The notes: a model not told the origin generated them from the letters alone. Shown: positions 35,597 through 44,821, numbered from the stretch's first letter. The stretch: DNA of 64,000 bases from Methanosarcina sp. UBA289 (GCA_002496565.1 DAKJ01000017.1:1-64000), one strand, 5' to 3'. Numbers and translations: made by a program.

Positions 35597-36091
35597 TCAG
35601 ACTTCAGTTAAGGACTTAAGTTCTTCTGTTAGCCTATTTAGTTCAGCCTGTGCTTTATTGATCTTAGCTTTCAGTTTCGTTATCTTCACTTCTTGGTCCA
35701 GGCCTTTCTTAACCTCTTCAGGCTCCTGCAGATGCAGGATGATGGTAACATCTTTTCCAGCCATGGGAAGTCCCACAGAGGATAACAGGCCCCTTGAATC
35801 TGCAACACAGGAAAATACCTGATCATTATCTGAGACTTCCAGGCTTTGCCCAGTGAACATTTCAATAGGTCCAGATCTCTCAGCTTCCTGAAGGCCTTCA
35901 ACATCCTTATGCCCGGTAATTACAGTGCATCTCTTCCCATGGTGAGCACTGCCTACAGATTCAGGAAGGCCTCTGTCTGTTACCTTCCGAAAGAGCACCC
36001 TATCTGAAGGCTTCAGGTGCAGGGTAAGCCTGCCATGATCTGCAGGCCATTCCTGCGTTTTGCTTGGCCTGGTTGAAGGTCTTTGACTCAT
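35597..36091 (-). CDS. Hypothetical protein with C-terminal coiled coil
   Basis: A 164-residue protein from ATG 36091 (MSQRPSTRPSKTQEWPADHG), which follows GAGGGAT; an in-frame ATG at 36121 lies in the upstream gene. The middle is beta-rich (DRVLFRKVTDRG, then KRCTVITGHKD). Residues about 128-164 are a heptad-type coil (ITKLKAKINKAQAELNRLTEEL). It is four bases from the preceding small gene, so they are co-transcribed. No family recognised; a phage- or plasmid-type accessory protein is likely from its position. Confidence 0.65.
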   Translation of the reverse strand: MSQRPSTRPSKTQEWPADHGRLTLHLKPSDRVLFRKVTDRGLPESVGSAHHGKRCTVITGHKDVEGLQEAERSGPIEMFTGQSLEVSDNDQVFSCVADSRGLLSSVGLPMAGKDVTIILHLQEPEEVKKGLDQEVKITKLKAKINKAQAELNRLTEELKSLTEV

Positions 36092-36093
36092 CT

Positions 36094-36378
36094 TTATCCC
36101 TCGTAAACTTCCGTTTTCCACATCTCATAAAGCTGCCGTTTTTGCTCTGCATCCCTGGCCACCCTCAACAATGTTTCAGCCCGCCCGGATTCCAGAAGAG
36201 CAATTATCAGAGCTGGAGTTATTGCAGGTATGCCTCCTTCGGAAAAGGATTGACCAAGGAAAAAAGAATCTTCTTCCAGCATCCTTCTGATACGTTCTGA
36301 TCCTGGGAAGGCTGATAATACAGCTGCCCTGAATTCCTCTGAATATATAAAGGGTTCGCGCGGTTTTGGATGTTTCAT
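36094..36378 (-). CDS. Small hypothetical protein
   Basis: A 94-residue, mostly helical protein: FRAAVLSAFPGSERIRRMLE, then FSEGGIPAITPALIIALLES and RVARDAEQKRQLYEMWKTEV. The alternation of helices and a Gly/Pro turn resembles small adaptor-like proteins of archaeal viruses, but I have no family. It sits in a minus-strand run of small genes leading away from the replication module. Confidence 0.6.
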   Translation of the reverse strand: MKHPKPREPFIYSEEFRAAVLSAFPGSERIRRMLEEDSFFLGQSFSEGGIPAITPALIIALLESGRAETLLRVARDAEQKRQLYEMWKTEVYEG

Positions 36379-36384
36379 TATATT

Positions 36385-36534
36385 TTACCTAGGCCAATTA
36401 TCAGCAATCTCTGATAAATTCTTAATCGCACATTCTCCGTTATCGCCAAGCCAGGCACATTGAAAAACATCACATGGGCCAAATTTTATTCCGGGTCCTT
36501 CTGGATCAGGGTAAGCTTTCATAGGACATAACAT
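36385..36534 (-). CDS. Small cysteine-containing protein (49 aa)
   Basis: The frame from ATG 36534 reads MLCPMKAYPDPEGPGIKFGP, then CDVFQCAWLGDNGECAIKNL and SEIADNWPR. Four cysteines (CP, CDVFQC, EC) suggest a metal-binding or disulfide knuckle. GAGGTGA lies 12 nt upstream. It is 6 bp from the next gene on the same strand. The CAWLG-ECA-K pattern is common in small ORFs of mobile elements. Confidence 0.6.
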   Translation of the reverse strand: MLCPMKAYPDPEGPGIKFGPCDVFQCAWLGDNGECAIKNLSEIADNWPR

Positions 36535-36594
36535 AATTATTCAAATTCACCTCTTTTATTCACAGGAGAGCAATAAACACACAAAAAAGGAGGC

Positions 36595-36753
36595 TTAGAA
36601 AGGCCTCAGATAATAAGGGTCAATGTGCTCAAGTGCTCCGTCTCCCTCAAAAATAACTTCAATTTCCTCTTTCCCAATTCCCATAACAGTGCCTTTCCAC
36701 TTCTGATTTTCGTATCTTACAGCCATTCCGATTTTGAAGTCTTGCTTGTTCAT
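36595..36753 (-). CDS. Small SH3/KOW-like protein (52 aa)
   Basis: From ATG 36753, behind GGGGAG, the product is MNKQDFKIGMAVRYENQKWK, then GTVMGIGKEEIEVIFEGDG and HIDPYYLRPF. The strand pattern G-AVRYENQKWKGTV-GI--EEIEVIFEGDG fits a small beta-barrel of SH3/KOW type as used by nucleic-acid-binding accessory proteins. The in-frame ATG at 36825 gives an unlikely N-terminus. Confidence 0.6.
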   Translation of the reverse strand: MNKQDFKIGMAVRYENQKWKGTVMGIGKEEIEVIFEGDGALEHIDPYYLRPF

Positions 36754-36825
36754 TGTGTTACTCCCCAGTTTATTTGTCTTCACTCCATATAACAAATAAG
36801 TATTTAAATTTATACGTTGATACAT

Positions 36826-37165
36826 ATTGGTATTTATACTAATATGTTAAAGTTGAAAAGAAGTTATTCAAAATCTCTTATTCTAAGCCTCTACAGGACG
36901 TTTTTAGACCGGTCCAGGCTTGTCTAATATAACCATGTAACAAAAGCGGGATAGTATGGCTTAGAATGAGACTCTTTTGTTTCTAATTTTTGACCAGTCC
37001 GGTTTTAAGTAAGTATAAAGCGTCAAGAGTAGCAGGAGGATTTTTTACGGTATTGAGTGAAGAGGAAATGAGAGAGCGGTGGCGAGATTTTGACCCTCGA
37101 AATTTAAGACGATTGAAGAACAATATGCATACATGGATGAAATTTGGCCCCGGAAGGCAGACCCC
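36826..37165. other. Spacer with decayed plus-strand coding traces
   Basis: At about 37059-37168 a plus-strand frame reads SEEEMRERWRDFDPRNLRRL, then KNNMHTWMKFGPG before a stop. It is protein-like and preceded by AGGAGG at 37040. I think it is the broken start of a regulator or of the coiled-coil gene that follows. Nothing else seen. Confidence 0.35.
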
Positions 37166-37655
37166 TTGACCGAGGAAGATCACAGAAGACAGAAGAAAAT
37201 TCAATGTTGAATACCTTTAGAAACATGGGATCAGATTGTATCCCCGGGATATACCAGCCCCACTATTGCAGTAACTAAAGCCTTTGAGAAATTGCTTGGA
37301 GAGAACAGCGAAGATCCCCAGGTATCCCCGGAAGATTATCAGAAGATCCCCGAAATATCCCTGGGAATCCCCATATTAAAAACCAGGAATGAGGTGCTTG
37401 AGAGGCAGATAAAAAACCTGAAAGAGAACTTAAGGAAAGCTCCGGACCTATCGGAGTTGTCGCGCCTGCAGGGCAGATCTGAAGAGTTAGAAAAACGCAA
37501 TTTCTACTTTGAAGGCAGAACTTGAGAAGGCCAGCCAGAGAGAAGAAAACCTGAGGACCATGCACAATAATTACATGCTGCAGGTTCAGAGCTTGATTAA
37601 TCAGAAAGCCATTGAAGCACCAGGAGAAAGAAAGCCCTGGTGGAAGTTCTGGTAA
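37166..37655 (+). pseudogene. Broken RHH-like / coiled-coil plasmid protein
   Basis: From TTG 37166 the frame reads TEEDHRRQKKIQC, meets TGA at 37208, and continues in the same frame as IPLETWDQIVSPGYTSPTIA and VTKAFEKLLGENS, a beta-helix-helix start like ribbon-helix-helix proteins. A long coiled coil follows (EVLERQIKNLKENLRKAPDL). Near 37503 an extra T shifts the frame; the next frame gives AELEKASQREENLRTMHNNY and ends KPWWKFW at 37655. So it needs one nonsense change (perhaps CGA to TGA) and one frameshift to be whole. It is the only plus-strand gene in this part of the module. Confidence 0.6.
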
Positions 37656-37764
37656 TAGGTTATTTTCAGAAAAATCTAACTACGGATACTGTTTTTGATC
37701 ATCATACCCTTACTAACAGGCACAAAAACATTATTATTCACATATGAATATGTTTTTGAAAACA

Positions 37765-37968
37765 TCAACCTGGGCCAACTTCCTCAAAGATTATTACATG
37801 AGCCTGCCCCCAGGGGTGAGCCTGCTCCCAAGACTTGACAGCTTCCCGTTGGGCCTTTGTCAAAGCCTGGTCTTCACCTTCCTCTATAAAGAAAATCTTT
37901 GTTTCCTGAGTCCCAGGGCCACGCTCAAGAGCATCTATTCTTCTTCTCAGGTCTGTAGCTGTGACCAT
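37765..37968 (-). CDS. Small hypothetical protein
   Basis: A 67-residue protein: MVTATDLRRRIDALERGPGT, then KIFFIEEGEDQALTKAQREA and a C-terminal strand HVIIFEEVG. A short N-terminal helix and a small alpha/beta body are likely. Start ATG 37968 follows GGGGAATTATC. It comes 21 bp after the next gene on the same strand, so they are co-transcribed. Similar small proteins with RRRIDALE starts occur in proviruses, but no function is known to me. Confidence 0.6.
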   Translation of the reverse strand: MVTATDLRRRIDALERGPGTQETKIFFIEEGEDQALTKAQREAVKSWEQAHPWGQAHVIIFEEVGPG

Positions 37969-37989
37969 ATGATAATTCCCCTACATTGC

Positions 37990-38325
37990 TTAATCTGTGT
38001 ACTCCTCATCCTGCTCTTCATCATATTTAGGGTAAGCAAGTTCTTCTTTGTCCTGGCTTCCAGCCTTCTGCAAAGCTTCCAGAACTTCCAGCCTTTGCTT
38101 AAGGTCCTCAAGTTCCGAATCCTTCAAGATCGCATTTTGAACCTGGAAGGCCTGCAGAAGTACACGCATATACCCCAGTTTCAAGTTGTCCCCCTCCTGG
38201 GGCCTGAAACGTTTTGCCTTCAGTCTGCCCTGCAGCTGTACTATTAAATCAGAGTTAGCCTTTAATAGTGATTCACGAGTACTCAATTCTGTGGGACTTA
38301 TACGGGAGATGATTGCGCTTTTCAT
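37990..38325 (-). CDS. Hypothetical helical protein
   Basis: A 111-residue, mostly helical protein with a probable coiled coil (SELEDLKQRLEVLEALQKAG) and a very acidic tail (YDEEQDEEYTD). The start MKSAIISRISPTELSTRESL is followed by a Gln/Lys-rich helix (LIVQLQGRLKAKRF). Acidic tails of this type are frequent in viral and plasmid scaffolding or DNA-mimic-like proteins, but this is only a resemblance. First gene of a two-gene unit. Confidence 0.6.
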   Translation of the reverse strand: MKSAIISRISPTELSTRESLLKANSDLIVQLQGRLKAKRFRPQEGDNLKLGYMRVLLQAFQVQNAILKDSELEDLKQRLEVLEALQKAGSQDKEELAYPKYDEEQDEEYTD

Positions 38326-38500
38326 AGTATCGCTTTATAAAGATATGTCTTATATCTTACAATGTAAATTATTTCAAAGATTAAATAGGTTTTTGTTTTT
38401 TTCCGTAGCTTCTGGCCCTTTTACGCTGAAAACCACAAGCTCTCATTTCTTGTGGCAAAATTAAAGAAGAAAAGAACATCACAATTGCTCCTTTACAAAA

Positions 38501-38815
38501 TTAAAAGCTAAATATATTACTCTTGGATGGACCTGCGTTTCTTTTCGAATCTACTATATCCAAAGCTGCAAAAATCTGCACTTGGAGAGTCCTCATTATT
38601 GCTTTATGGATAGCTAAAGTGTCGTGTTCTTTGTAAACAAAAATTCCAAATAACCCCATGTGATACCTCATTATATCGTCTTCTTGTGGTATTAGCTAAA
38701 TGTGTTCTTGGATTCTTGCTATGAATAAAGTAGCATGGCCCTTGGGACCTTTAACTGATGTGTAACCCCTGCCAGTCTTAATATATGCATCAACTTTACA
38801 GAGATCGTTTAAGAA
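38501..38815 (-). pseudogene. Decayed HD-domain phosphohydrolase
   Basis: One minus-strand frame reads FLNDLCKVDAYIKTGRGYTS, then VKGPKGHATLFIARIQEHI, a TAG stop, then LIPQEDDIMRYHMGLFGIF and FAALDIVDSKRNAG before TAA. The layout matches HD phosphohydrolases: HD motif (here N-D, so the metal histidine is lost), a GH histidine, a YHMG histidine and a late Asp. Two defects, the H-to-N change and an internal stop, mark it as dead. Upstream it is cut by another stop. The spacers on both sides (38326-38500 and 38816-38976) show nothing else. Confidence 0.55.
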
Positions 38816-38976
38816 TCATGATAAACTTACAGGCACTATGAAATAATCGGAGTCCAACAAATATTTTATTAAGCTGTCAACCCGAGGCCTTTTTAGCTTT
38901 TAAAAAGGATAAGGATAAGTCCTTACTTAATTCAGGATCTACTCGCTAGTTAGTGAAAAATAGTGACTGCATCCCA

Positions 38977-40692
38977 TCACCCCTTCTTCCAACAATCAGA
39001 GATAGAAACATCTGCCACACAAGGAATCTGTTTTAAGTATTTGTTTCCTACCTCTTCCATTATTGTTTTTACTTTGATCGCCACCTCATCAGCCTGCTCA
39101 GCTCTGCATTCAAAAACAAGTTCGTCATGAATTGTATTAATGAACTTCACCCCCATAGGCTCAAGCTTAGCCTGGATTTTCGGAAGGGCCTCTTTTATCA
39201 TATCCGCACAGAGAGACTGGATTGGAAGATTCATTGCTTCCCTGCCTGCTGCCCCTTCCTCTTTATCAGTATCAATAATTAAGAGCCTGCCTGCAACATT
39301 TCTTAATATTCTATTTTGAATCCCTTCCTGGCTTATCCTGTCAAGATACTTGCTTATGGAAAGATAGCCCCCTTTAAACGCCTCTATGTAGCCCTGTGCC
39401 TGTGTTTTTGTGAGTTCAATCCCGGCCTCTGTCTTTAACTTCTTTATTAGCCCAAGGGCAGACATACCATAATTTAGTCCGAAGTTAATTGTTTTTGCAA
39501 TACTGCGCTCTTTACTGTCTTTTCCCACTTCCTTAATAGGAATATTGAAGACCTTTGAAGCTGTCAAAGCATGAAGGTCAATATTTGCAGCATAGGCCTT
39601 AATGATCTCGAGTTCATTTGCTATCTCTCCTAATATTCTGAGTTCTATCTGGGAGTAGTCGCAGGCTATGATTTTATTTCCTGGCTCAGCTGTGAAAATA
39701 GTTCTCCATTTCTTGAATTTACTGGGTTGTTGCTGAAGATTGGGGTACTTACAGCTAAGCCGCCCTGATTTAGTACCATATTGGAAAAAGTCAGCGTGTA
39801 CTCTGCCTGTTAATTTGTTTCTGTGAGCCGGTAGCTTTGAAGAAAAACTAGTTATCAGGTGTTTTATTTTCCTGTACTCTTGGTACTGGTTTATCAAAGG
39901 ATCCTCATAATTTGCGAGCTCATCCACACTTATAGAAGTGACAGGAATCCCCTTCATGTTGAACTGCTTTACCATATCCTTGGGAGAACTGAGATTGATC
40001 TTGCTCGTCCCGAAAGCTGCGTATAACTCATATCTCATGCTCTTCTCCAGGCTCTCAAGCTCTGCCGTTATCTCTCTTAGCTTCACAGGATCATAGTGCA
40101 GCCCTGACAGCTCAAGCCACACCATTACAGGGATCATAGCCATTTCTGTTTCTATTACAGATTCAAGATTGAGCTCTTCTATCCTCTCCTGCTGCTTTTT
40201 CATGATAATAGGAAGATACTCAAGGTCTTTCTGGCAATAATCAATCTGCTCAGCTGTTAGCTCTTCCCCAAGCTTGAAAGAGCACTGCAGTCCTTTATTC
40301 ATCCTTTCCCCGTCACAATAACGATAAACTAAATCCTGCAGCTTCATACCTTTTTTATCATGGTCCTCTTGAGTGCGAAAACTACCCCAAGGTGCAGGGC
40401 CTCCAGATAAGGTGAGTTCTGCTATCATAGTGTCATAGACAGAGTGAATATTGATTCCGTACTGCTGTTTTAGCATACCACAGTCAAACTTCAGGTTATG
40501 GCCTACAATAGTAAAACTTTCTAAGAGTTCTCGATACTCAGGTAAATCATTGAGCTCATCGCCTTTAATGATGTAAAAATCCCCATATTCAGTCAAAAAC
40601 TGGACTGTGATTATCTTGTCTCTGTGGTAATCCGGCTTCTTGCTTTTGGGGTCAAATCGCATTGTTTCAATATCAAGAAAAAGGAAGCTCAT
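38977..40692 (-). CDS. Family A DNA polymerase with 3'-5' exonuclease
   Basis: A 571-residue PolA-type polymerase. Residues 1-180 are a DnaQ-like proofreading domain: FLDIET (Exo I), GHNLKFDCGML (Exo II), and YCQKDLEYL (Exo III). The polymerase domain has motif A DYSQIELRILG near residue 344, motif B KTINFGLNYGM near 400 and motif C TIHDELVFE near 520, all catalytic Asp/Lys/Tyr present. There is no 5' nuclease domain. Cellular archaeal replication uses B and D family enzymes, so an A-family enzyme marks a virus- or plasmid-derived replicon. Its ATG overlaps the primase-helicase stop by 4 bp, implying coupled synthesis and a joint role in element replication. Confidence 0.93.
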   Translation of the reverse strand: MSFLFLDIETMRFDPKSKKPDYHRDKIITVQFLTEYGDFYIIKGDELNDLPEYRELLESFTIVGHNLKFDCGMLKQQYGINIHSVYDTMIAELTLSGGPAPWGSFRTQEDHDKKGMKLQDLVYRYCDGERMNKGLQCSFKLGEELTAEQIDYCQKDLEYLPIIMKKQQERIEELNLESVIETEMAMIPVMVWLELSGLHYDPVKLREITAELESLEKSMRYELYAAFGTSKINLSSPKDMVKQFNMKGIPVTSISVDELANYEDPLINQYQEYRKIKHLITSFSSKLPAHRNKLTGRVHADFFQYGTKSGRLSCKYPNLQQQPSKFKKWRTIFTAEPGNKIIACDYSQIELRILGEIANELEIIKAYAANIDLHALTASKVFNIPIKEVGKDSKERSIAKTINFGLNYGMSALGLIKKLKTEAGIELTKTQAQGYIEAFKGGYLSISKYLDRISQEGIQNRILRNVAGRLLIIDTDKEEGAAGREAMNLPIQSLCADMIKEALPKIQAKLEPMGVKFINTIHDELVFECRAEQADEVAIKVKTIMEEVGNKYLKQIPCVADVSISDCWKKG

Positions 40693-43600
40693 ACTACAGC
40701 CCCCTTCTTCTCTGCCTGCAATGCTTTTTTGAGAATCTCAATGCCTTTCTTCTCAGCTGCAGGCTTTGAAAGCGTCTTTTCTTCTTGCTGGTTCTGCTCT
40801 AAAACAGATGTTTCTCCCCTTTTCGGGCTATTGTCTGAGGAAGAGATTGATTTCAGGACCTTGTGGAAAACATATTCTAGGTGATCCCTGTCCACCCGCT
40901 CAAACTCAGGACAGTATTTCTTAAAATCTGTTATATGGCAATCCAGGGATTTGGTTATAGGGTTTCCGTGGCACTCTTTATTCAGGTATTCTTTTATTTT
41001 TTCTGTGGTATACCTTAAATTAGAAACTTCTGGTCTATCTGTCACCATTTTGATTTCGGCATCATTAGATGACCCATCACCACTGTCATCAAGTGTCATC
41101 AGAGAGCTTGATAATATTATTTCAGTATCATCAGGCCTTTTGGATGAAGTGTCACCGTGATTTTCAGAAAAGAGAGTATTACTAGAATTTTCACACATAT
41201 TGTCTTCAAGATTTTTGATTCCAAAATTTTCTTTATTCTCGAAAGCAGTGTGTGTGTGAATTTGTGGCTCGGGGGCATTTTCCTTTTTTACGGTGACAGT
41301 AGTATCATCTAGATTATTATTATGCATATTGATATTGTTTTTACCTTTTTTATCTGTAATCATATCGTTTGATGACAGTATGGTGGCAGTGATGATATTT
41401 CGGCTGCTGCTACTGAAACGATCTCGGTGACAGTTAATAATAGGCAGGGAAGGCATAGCATCCACTAAATCCTTAAAAGCTTCCTCCTTGATCTCATTTA
41501 TTTCGGAAGTTTCCTGTGCAAAGATTTTTTCTGCGTTTTCTATGAAGGCAGAAACTTCTTCATCACTTTTGAGGCTAGAAAAGGTCTCGTAGGTTTTGAA
41601 CTCTACGTTTCCTGTGTAGTAAATCAGAGTTTGCCTGGTTCCATCCTTAGAGTCCTCAGACCCAAATCCCATAACTTTACCTTCCAGCCCGTAACCTCTA
41701 TCCTCCCTGTTACTGAACATATTTCTAACAGTTCCGGTTGCTATCCCTACCTTGTCCGCTATTTCTTTGTAGGTCAACCTTTTTGCTTTCGCAGGGTTCA
41801 TTTTATTGGCTTTATCATAAAATCCGCTCTCCTGATTCTTTTTTATAAAAAGGTCAATTACTTCCTGTTCTTTTTTTGTAAGGTTTGTATTATTTTGGAC
41901 AGCGGTCTCTTTATATATCTCACAAGCTTTTTTGTAGTCTTCTGGCTCTGCAAGATAAAATCCATTAATGCACTTTCGCTGATTTATTTTATAAAGGCAG
42001 ACAGCCCTGATAATGTCAAAAAATTTAGGCTGGTTCCTGCGGTTGTGGGTGTGAGTCCAGTTGATAGCTTGCGCAAAAGGTATTTTAATTTCATATGTAA
42101 GCAGCCCAAGCAGGTCATAAATACATTTGCAGATTTCTATTCTATTTTTGAATTTCTTTGAAGTGTCTGCAATTTCTCTGTTTCGTTGCTGTTCTGCAAC
42201 ATCTGCGTCCTGCTCAGCACTTGAGTCTATTTCACACTGCAGGCACCTGTTCTCCATTTGGTCGTCATTGAGTCCAGCAACAGAAGAAAAAATGAAAACA
42301 TTCCTTTCAGGGGCAGTTAATTCCTTGGGTTCCCCATTGATGACAGTCCCCCACACAGCAGGTTTTTGAAAATTAGTCATGGAGTTTTTACAGAACTCCT
42401 TCATCTGTGGGGACAACTCTCTATCATCAAGAAAAGAAATACTCCCTGGAAGAATACTTTCCGAATAGTAGAGATATTTATCTGAGAACCCGGATCTTAC
42501 GGCTATACCAGGGGGAAGCAAGTCAAAAAAATCATTAACAGCGTTGGACTTACCTTTTCCGCTAGGTCCTGTAATTATTAACGAAAGTCCAGCATTGTCC
42601 CCAATAATATAAGCACTGGCGACACACACAGGCAAAGTTTTCCCCACTGCATTATCCCCAACATGTGATTTTTTCCATGTGTTTTGAATAAACTTAAGAG
42701 GGTTCCCCTTTATGAGCACCCTTTCAGCTTTGCTTCGGACATATGGAGAGTAGTTTTGAAGCCGGATTAATATACTACTTAATCTTCTCTTTTCTTGATG
42801 GTAAGTGTCATTTATCCCCCGGATTTTTTTATAAATCTCTTCAGTCTCATATACAGATAACTGGAAGCTTGCTTTAACTGCAATCATGAACTTTTCATGA
42901 CTATAGACTTTAGTTCTCGGGTCCACAAGCTTCTTGCTTAAGTATTCCGGTTGCAGCTTCGCAATACTGTACTTAAACTCATTTACCCATGTTTCACAAG
43001 CAAACAGACCTTTCCCGGTGTGGGATTTAAGAGAATCAAGTAAAGTGCTTTCAAGGCCGTCTTCCTGTTGATTAGAGCTATCTTCTTCAAAACCAGATTT
43101 TTCTGTTTTGCTCTCTTGAACCAAGGAATTAGCTAGTTTGATAAGACACGGCGTTTCTTTGTTGGTAAAGCCGAAATAACGTTTAATATCGTCTGTAATA
43201 TATGCTTCCCGGTGCGCTGGGCTGATGCTAAGCATTCTTTGTTTTATGAATTCCTCGGCAGTTTCCAAATTTTCTACTTTCGAGTCAGACTTAGGACAGA
43301 ATCCCAAGGCATAAGGTATGAATCTCAGAGCCTTCTCTTTAAGAGCCTCAAAGTCCTCAGCTGCTTTGCCTTTCATAAACTCGGCAATATCCATCTTCTT
43401 CTCTGAGCCTCTGGGGAGATCAATGATTTTTACCTTGATACCTGCATCAAAAAGAAGCTGTCCTACAGCTAGGGCTCCTTTTTGCCCTGATCCGTTCTCG
43501 TCATCATCAAAACAGATGTAAACCTGGACCTTAGTTTGAAGAAGATTTATTAAGTGAGGTATTTTTTCCTTTGAGACCCCAGTGGATCCAACTGCCATAC

Positions 43601-44411
43601 AGGGAGACCCAAATTGGTTGACAACAATGCAATCAGCCAGGCCTTCTGTAAGGCAACAGGTTTTCTCTCTTTTAACTTTGTCTTCACCAAAAAAGCTGGT
43701 ACCTCCCACAAACTCAGAAATCTGCTCATTTTTGTTCTCAGATTTTGTCCGGAGGTACTTGTATCGTGCATGGTCGTCAACTGGGGTTTTCGGGGTTTGC
43801 CTGCCTGCCATGTTGACAACTTTCCCATTGATCGTAAAGGGGAAAATGACTCTGCCCCTGTAAAACTCCCCACCAAGGTTTCCAGTGCTGGTTGGATTGG
43901 CTAAGCCTGTCTTAACCAGGTTTGCAGGATTAAGCTCTTTGAGGTTTCTTTCAGTGGAAGCATACCCCAGGTTCCACTCGTTTGCTGAATCTTTGGTGAT
44001 CCCCCACTGATGAAAGATGAAATCATAACTCTCTTCATTCAGGCCTGTGTGATAGATGTTAGCAGCTGAAGTGAGGGTATTGTAGACGTCTTCTCTTTCG
44101 GTTAGCTTGTCTACTTGCTCTTCTGAGAGAGAAGCTGGCTGGATTCCTGAAATTTCTGCAGCTTTCTCAAAAGCTTGCCTCTTGGTGAGGTCTTTATCCA
44201 TGTATTGGATGAAATCGAGAATCCCTCCCCCTACATGATTTTTGTTGCAGTACCAAGTGTTTGTACTAGACCAAACATGGAGGCTTTTCCCGGTACTGCC
44301 AACAGGGGGGATAGATCCGTACCATATATTCCCTTCTTTTGTTAGCCTAATTCCATAATATTCAATAATTTTTATTATATCCATTTGGTCAAAAATAGAA
44401 CCAGAAACCAT
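40689..44411 (-). CDS. Large Toprim primase / P-loop helicase fusion
   Basis: A 1240-residue replication protein. The N-terminus (about 10-90) follows the CHC2 zinc-finger primase pattern (WYGSIPPV, then TWYCNKNHVGGGILDFIQYM), but most zinc cysteines are replaced. A Toprim domain comes at about 240-375: TEGLADCIVVNQFGS (Glu) and ICFDDDENGSGQKGA (acidic pair). The P-loop ATPase is at about 600-750: Walker A GPSGKGKSN near 616 and Walker B SISFLDD near 660. A helix-turn-helix, LTYKEIADKVGIATGTV, follows near 885, then a low-complexity acidic and Ser-rich region and a basic C-terminus. I chose ATG 44411, eight nt after GGAG, over TTG 44417. It is expected to prime and unwind DNA for the adjacent polymerase. 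Confidence 0.88.
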   Translation of the reverse strand: MVSGSIFDQMDIIKIIEYYGIRLTKEGNIWYGSIPPVGSTGKSLHVWSSTNTWYCNKNHVGGGILDFIQYMDKDLTKRQAFEKAAEISGIQPASLSEEQVDKLTEREDVYNTLTSAANIYHTGLNEESYDFIFHQWGITKDSANEWNLGYASTERNLKELNPANLVKTGLANPTSTGNLGGEFYRGRVIFPFTINGKVVNMAGRQTPKTPVDDHARYKYLRTKSENKNEQISEFVGGTSFFGEDKVKREKTCCLTEGLADCIVVNQFGSPCMAVGSTGVSKEKIPHLINLLQTKVQVYICFDDDENGSGQKGALAVGQLLFDAGIKVKIIDLPRGSEKKMDIAEFMKGKAAEDFEALKEKALRFIPYALGFCPKSDSKVENLETAEEFIKQRMLSISPAHREAYITDDIKRYFGFTNKETPCLIKLANSLVQESKTEKSGFEEDSSNQQEDGLESTLLDSLKSHTGKGLFACETWVNEFKYSIAKLQPEYLSKKLVDPRTKVYSHEKFMIAVKASFQLSVYETEEIYKKIRGINDTYHQEKRRLSSILIRLQNYSPYVRSKAERVLIKGNPLKFIQNTWKKSHVGDNAVGKTLPVCVASAYIIGDNAGLSLIITGPSGKGKSNAVNDFFDLLPPGIAVRSGFSDKYLYYSESILPGSISFLDDRELSPQMKEFCKNSMTNFQKPAVWGTVINGEPKELTAPERNVFIFSSVAGLNDDQMENRCLQCEIDSSAEQDADVAEQQRNREIADTSKKFKNRIEICKCIYDLLGLLTYEIKIPFAQAINWTHTHNRRNQPKFFDIIRAVCLYKINQRKCINGFYLAEPEDYKKACEIYKETAVQNNTNLTKKEQEVIDLFIKKNQESGFYDKANKMNPAKAKRLTYKEIADKVGIATGTVRNMFSNREDRGYGLEGKVMGFGSEDSKDGTRQTLIYYTGNVEFKTYETFSSLKSDEEVSAFIENAEKIFAQETSEINEIKEEAFKDLVDAMPSLPIINCHRDRFSSSSRNIITATILSSNDMITDKKGKNNINMHNNNLDDTTVTVKKENAPEPQIHTHTAFENKENFGIKNLEDNMCENSSNTLFSENHGDTSSKRPDDTEIILSSSLMTLDDSGDGSSNDAEIKMVTDRPEVSNLRYTTEKIKEYLNKECHGNPITKSLDCHITDFKKYCPEFERVDRDHLEYVFHKVLKSISSSDNSPKRGETSVLEQNQQEEKTLSKPAAEKKGIEILKKALQAEKKGAVV

Positions 44412-44413
44412 TT

Positions 44414-44563
44414 TCAAGTCTCCGGATTTAAAATTAAGTCGGAGGTGAATAGATTTCTCATAGCGTTCTCATTTTCTCTTAAAGCACAACATTCAGAACA
44501 ACAGCGTTTTTTGCAGTTCACAGGTTGCTTTTTGCAGGGTTTGATATTTTCTCGGCGAGCCAT
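44414..44563 (-). CDS. Small Cys-rich basic protein (49 aa)
   Basis: From ATG 44563, perfectly placed after AGGAGGG, the product begins MARRENIKPCKKQPVNCKKR and continues CCSECCALRENENAMRNLF. Six cysteines in C-x6-C-x4-CC-x2-CC spacing suggest a zinc-binding or DNA-binding microprotein. Its stop overlaps the upstream signal and TTG of the primase gene, so it is translationally coupled to it. No family known to me. Confidence 0.65.
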   Translation of the reverse strand: MARRENIKPCKKQPVNCKKRCCSECCALRENENAMRNLFTSDLILNPET

Positions 44564-44566
44564 ATG

Positions 44567-44821
44567 TTAAGCCCTCCTGTCCAGTTTCGCTTCCTGCTCT
44601 CTGTACACATCACAAAGGTATACAGACCTATTATTCTGCCTTTCACTATAGAAGACTTCCAGAGCTTTTAGAATCATTAAAAAAGCCTCCTGAAATACCC
44701 TTGGACCCGCCGTCTTTAGTTCCTTGTGAGCCTGAAGGCTTTTGCGGAATTCCTCAAGAGCATCATAGTCAATATACTCACTGAACACAGGTTCCGTGGG
44801 AAAGATATCACAGGCCTGCAT
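44567..44821 (-). CDS. Small hypothetical protein
   Basis: An 84-residue helical protein: MQACDIFPTEPVFSEYIDYD, then ALEEFRKSLQAHKELK and a second helix FQEAFLMILKALEVFYSER. A strong ribosome binding site (GGAAGGGGAT) precedes ATG 44821. It ends 3 bp before the Cys-rich microprotein, in the operon with the primase and polymerase. Function unknown. Confidence 0.65.
   Translation of the reverse strand: MQACDIFPTEPVFSEYIDYDALEEFRKSLQAHKELKTAGPRVFQEAFLMILKALEVFYSERQNNRSVYLCDVYREQEAKLDRRA

Noticed and set aside
37744..38247. 167-codon plus-strand ORF
   Set aside because: Antisense to two small genes with good starts; its hydrophobic content is a shadow effect.
41631..42161. 176-codon plus-strand ORF and other plus-strand ORFs inside 40.7-44.4 kb
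   Set aside because: All are antisense to the primase-helicase, whose motifs are clear on the minus strand.
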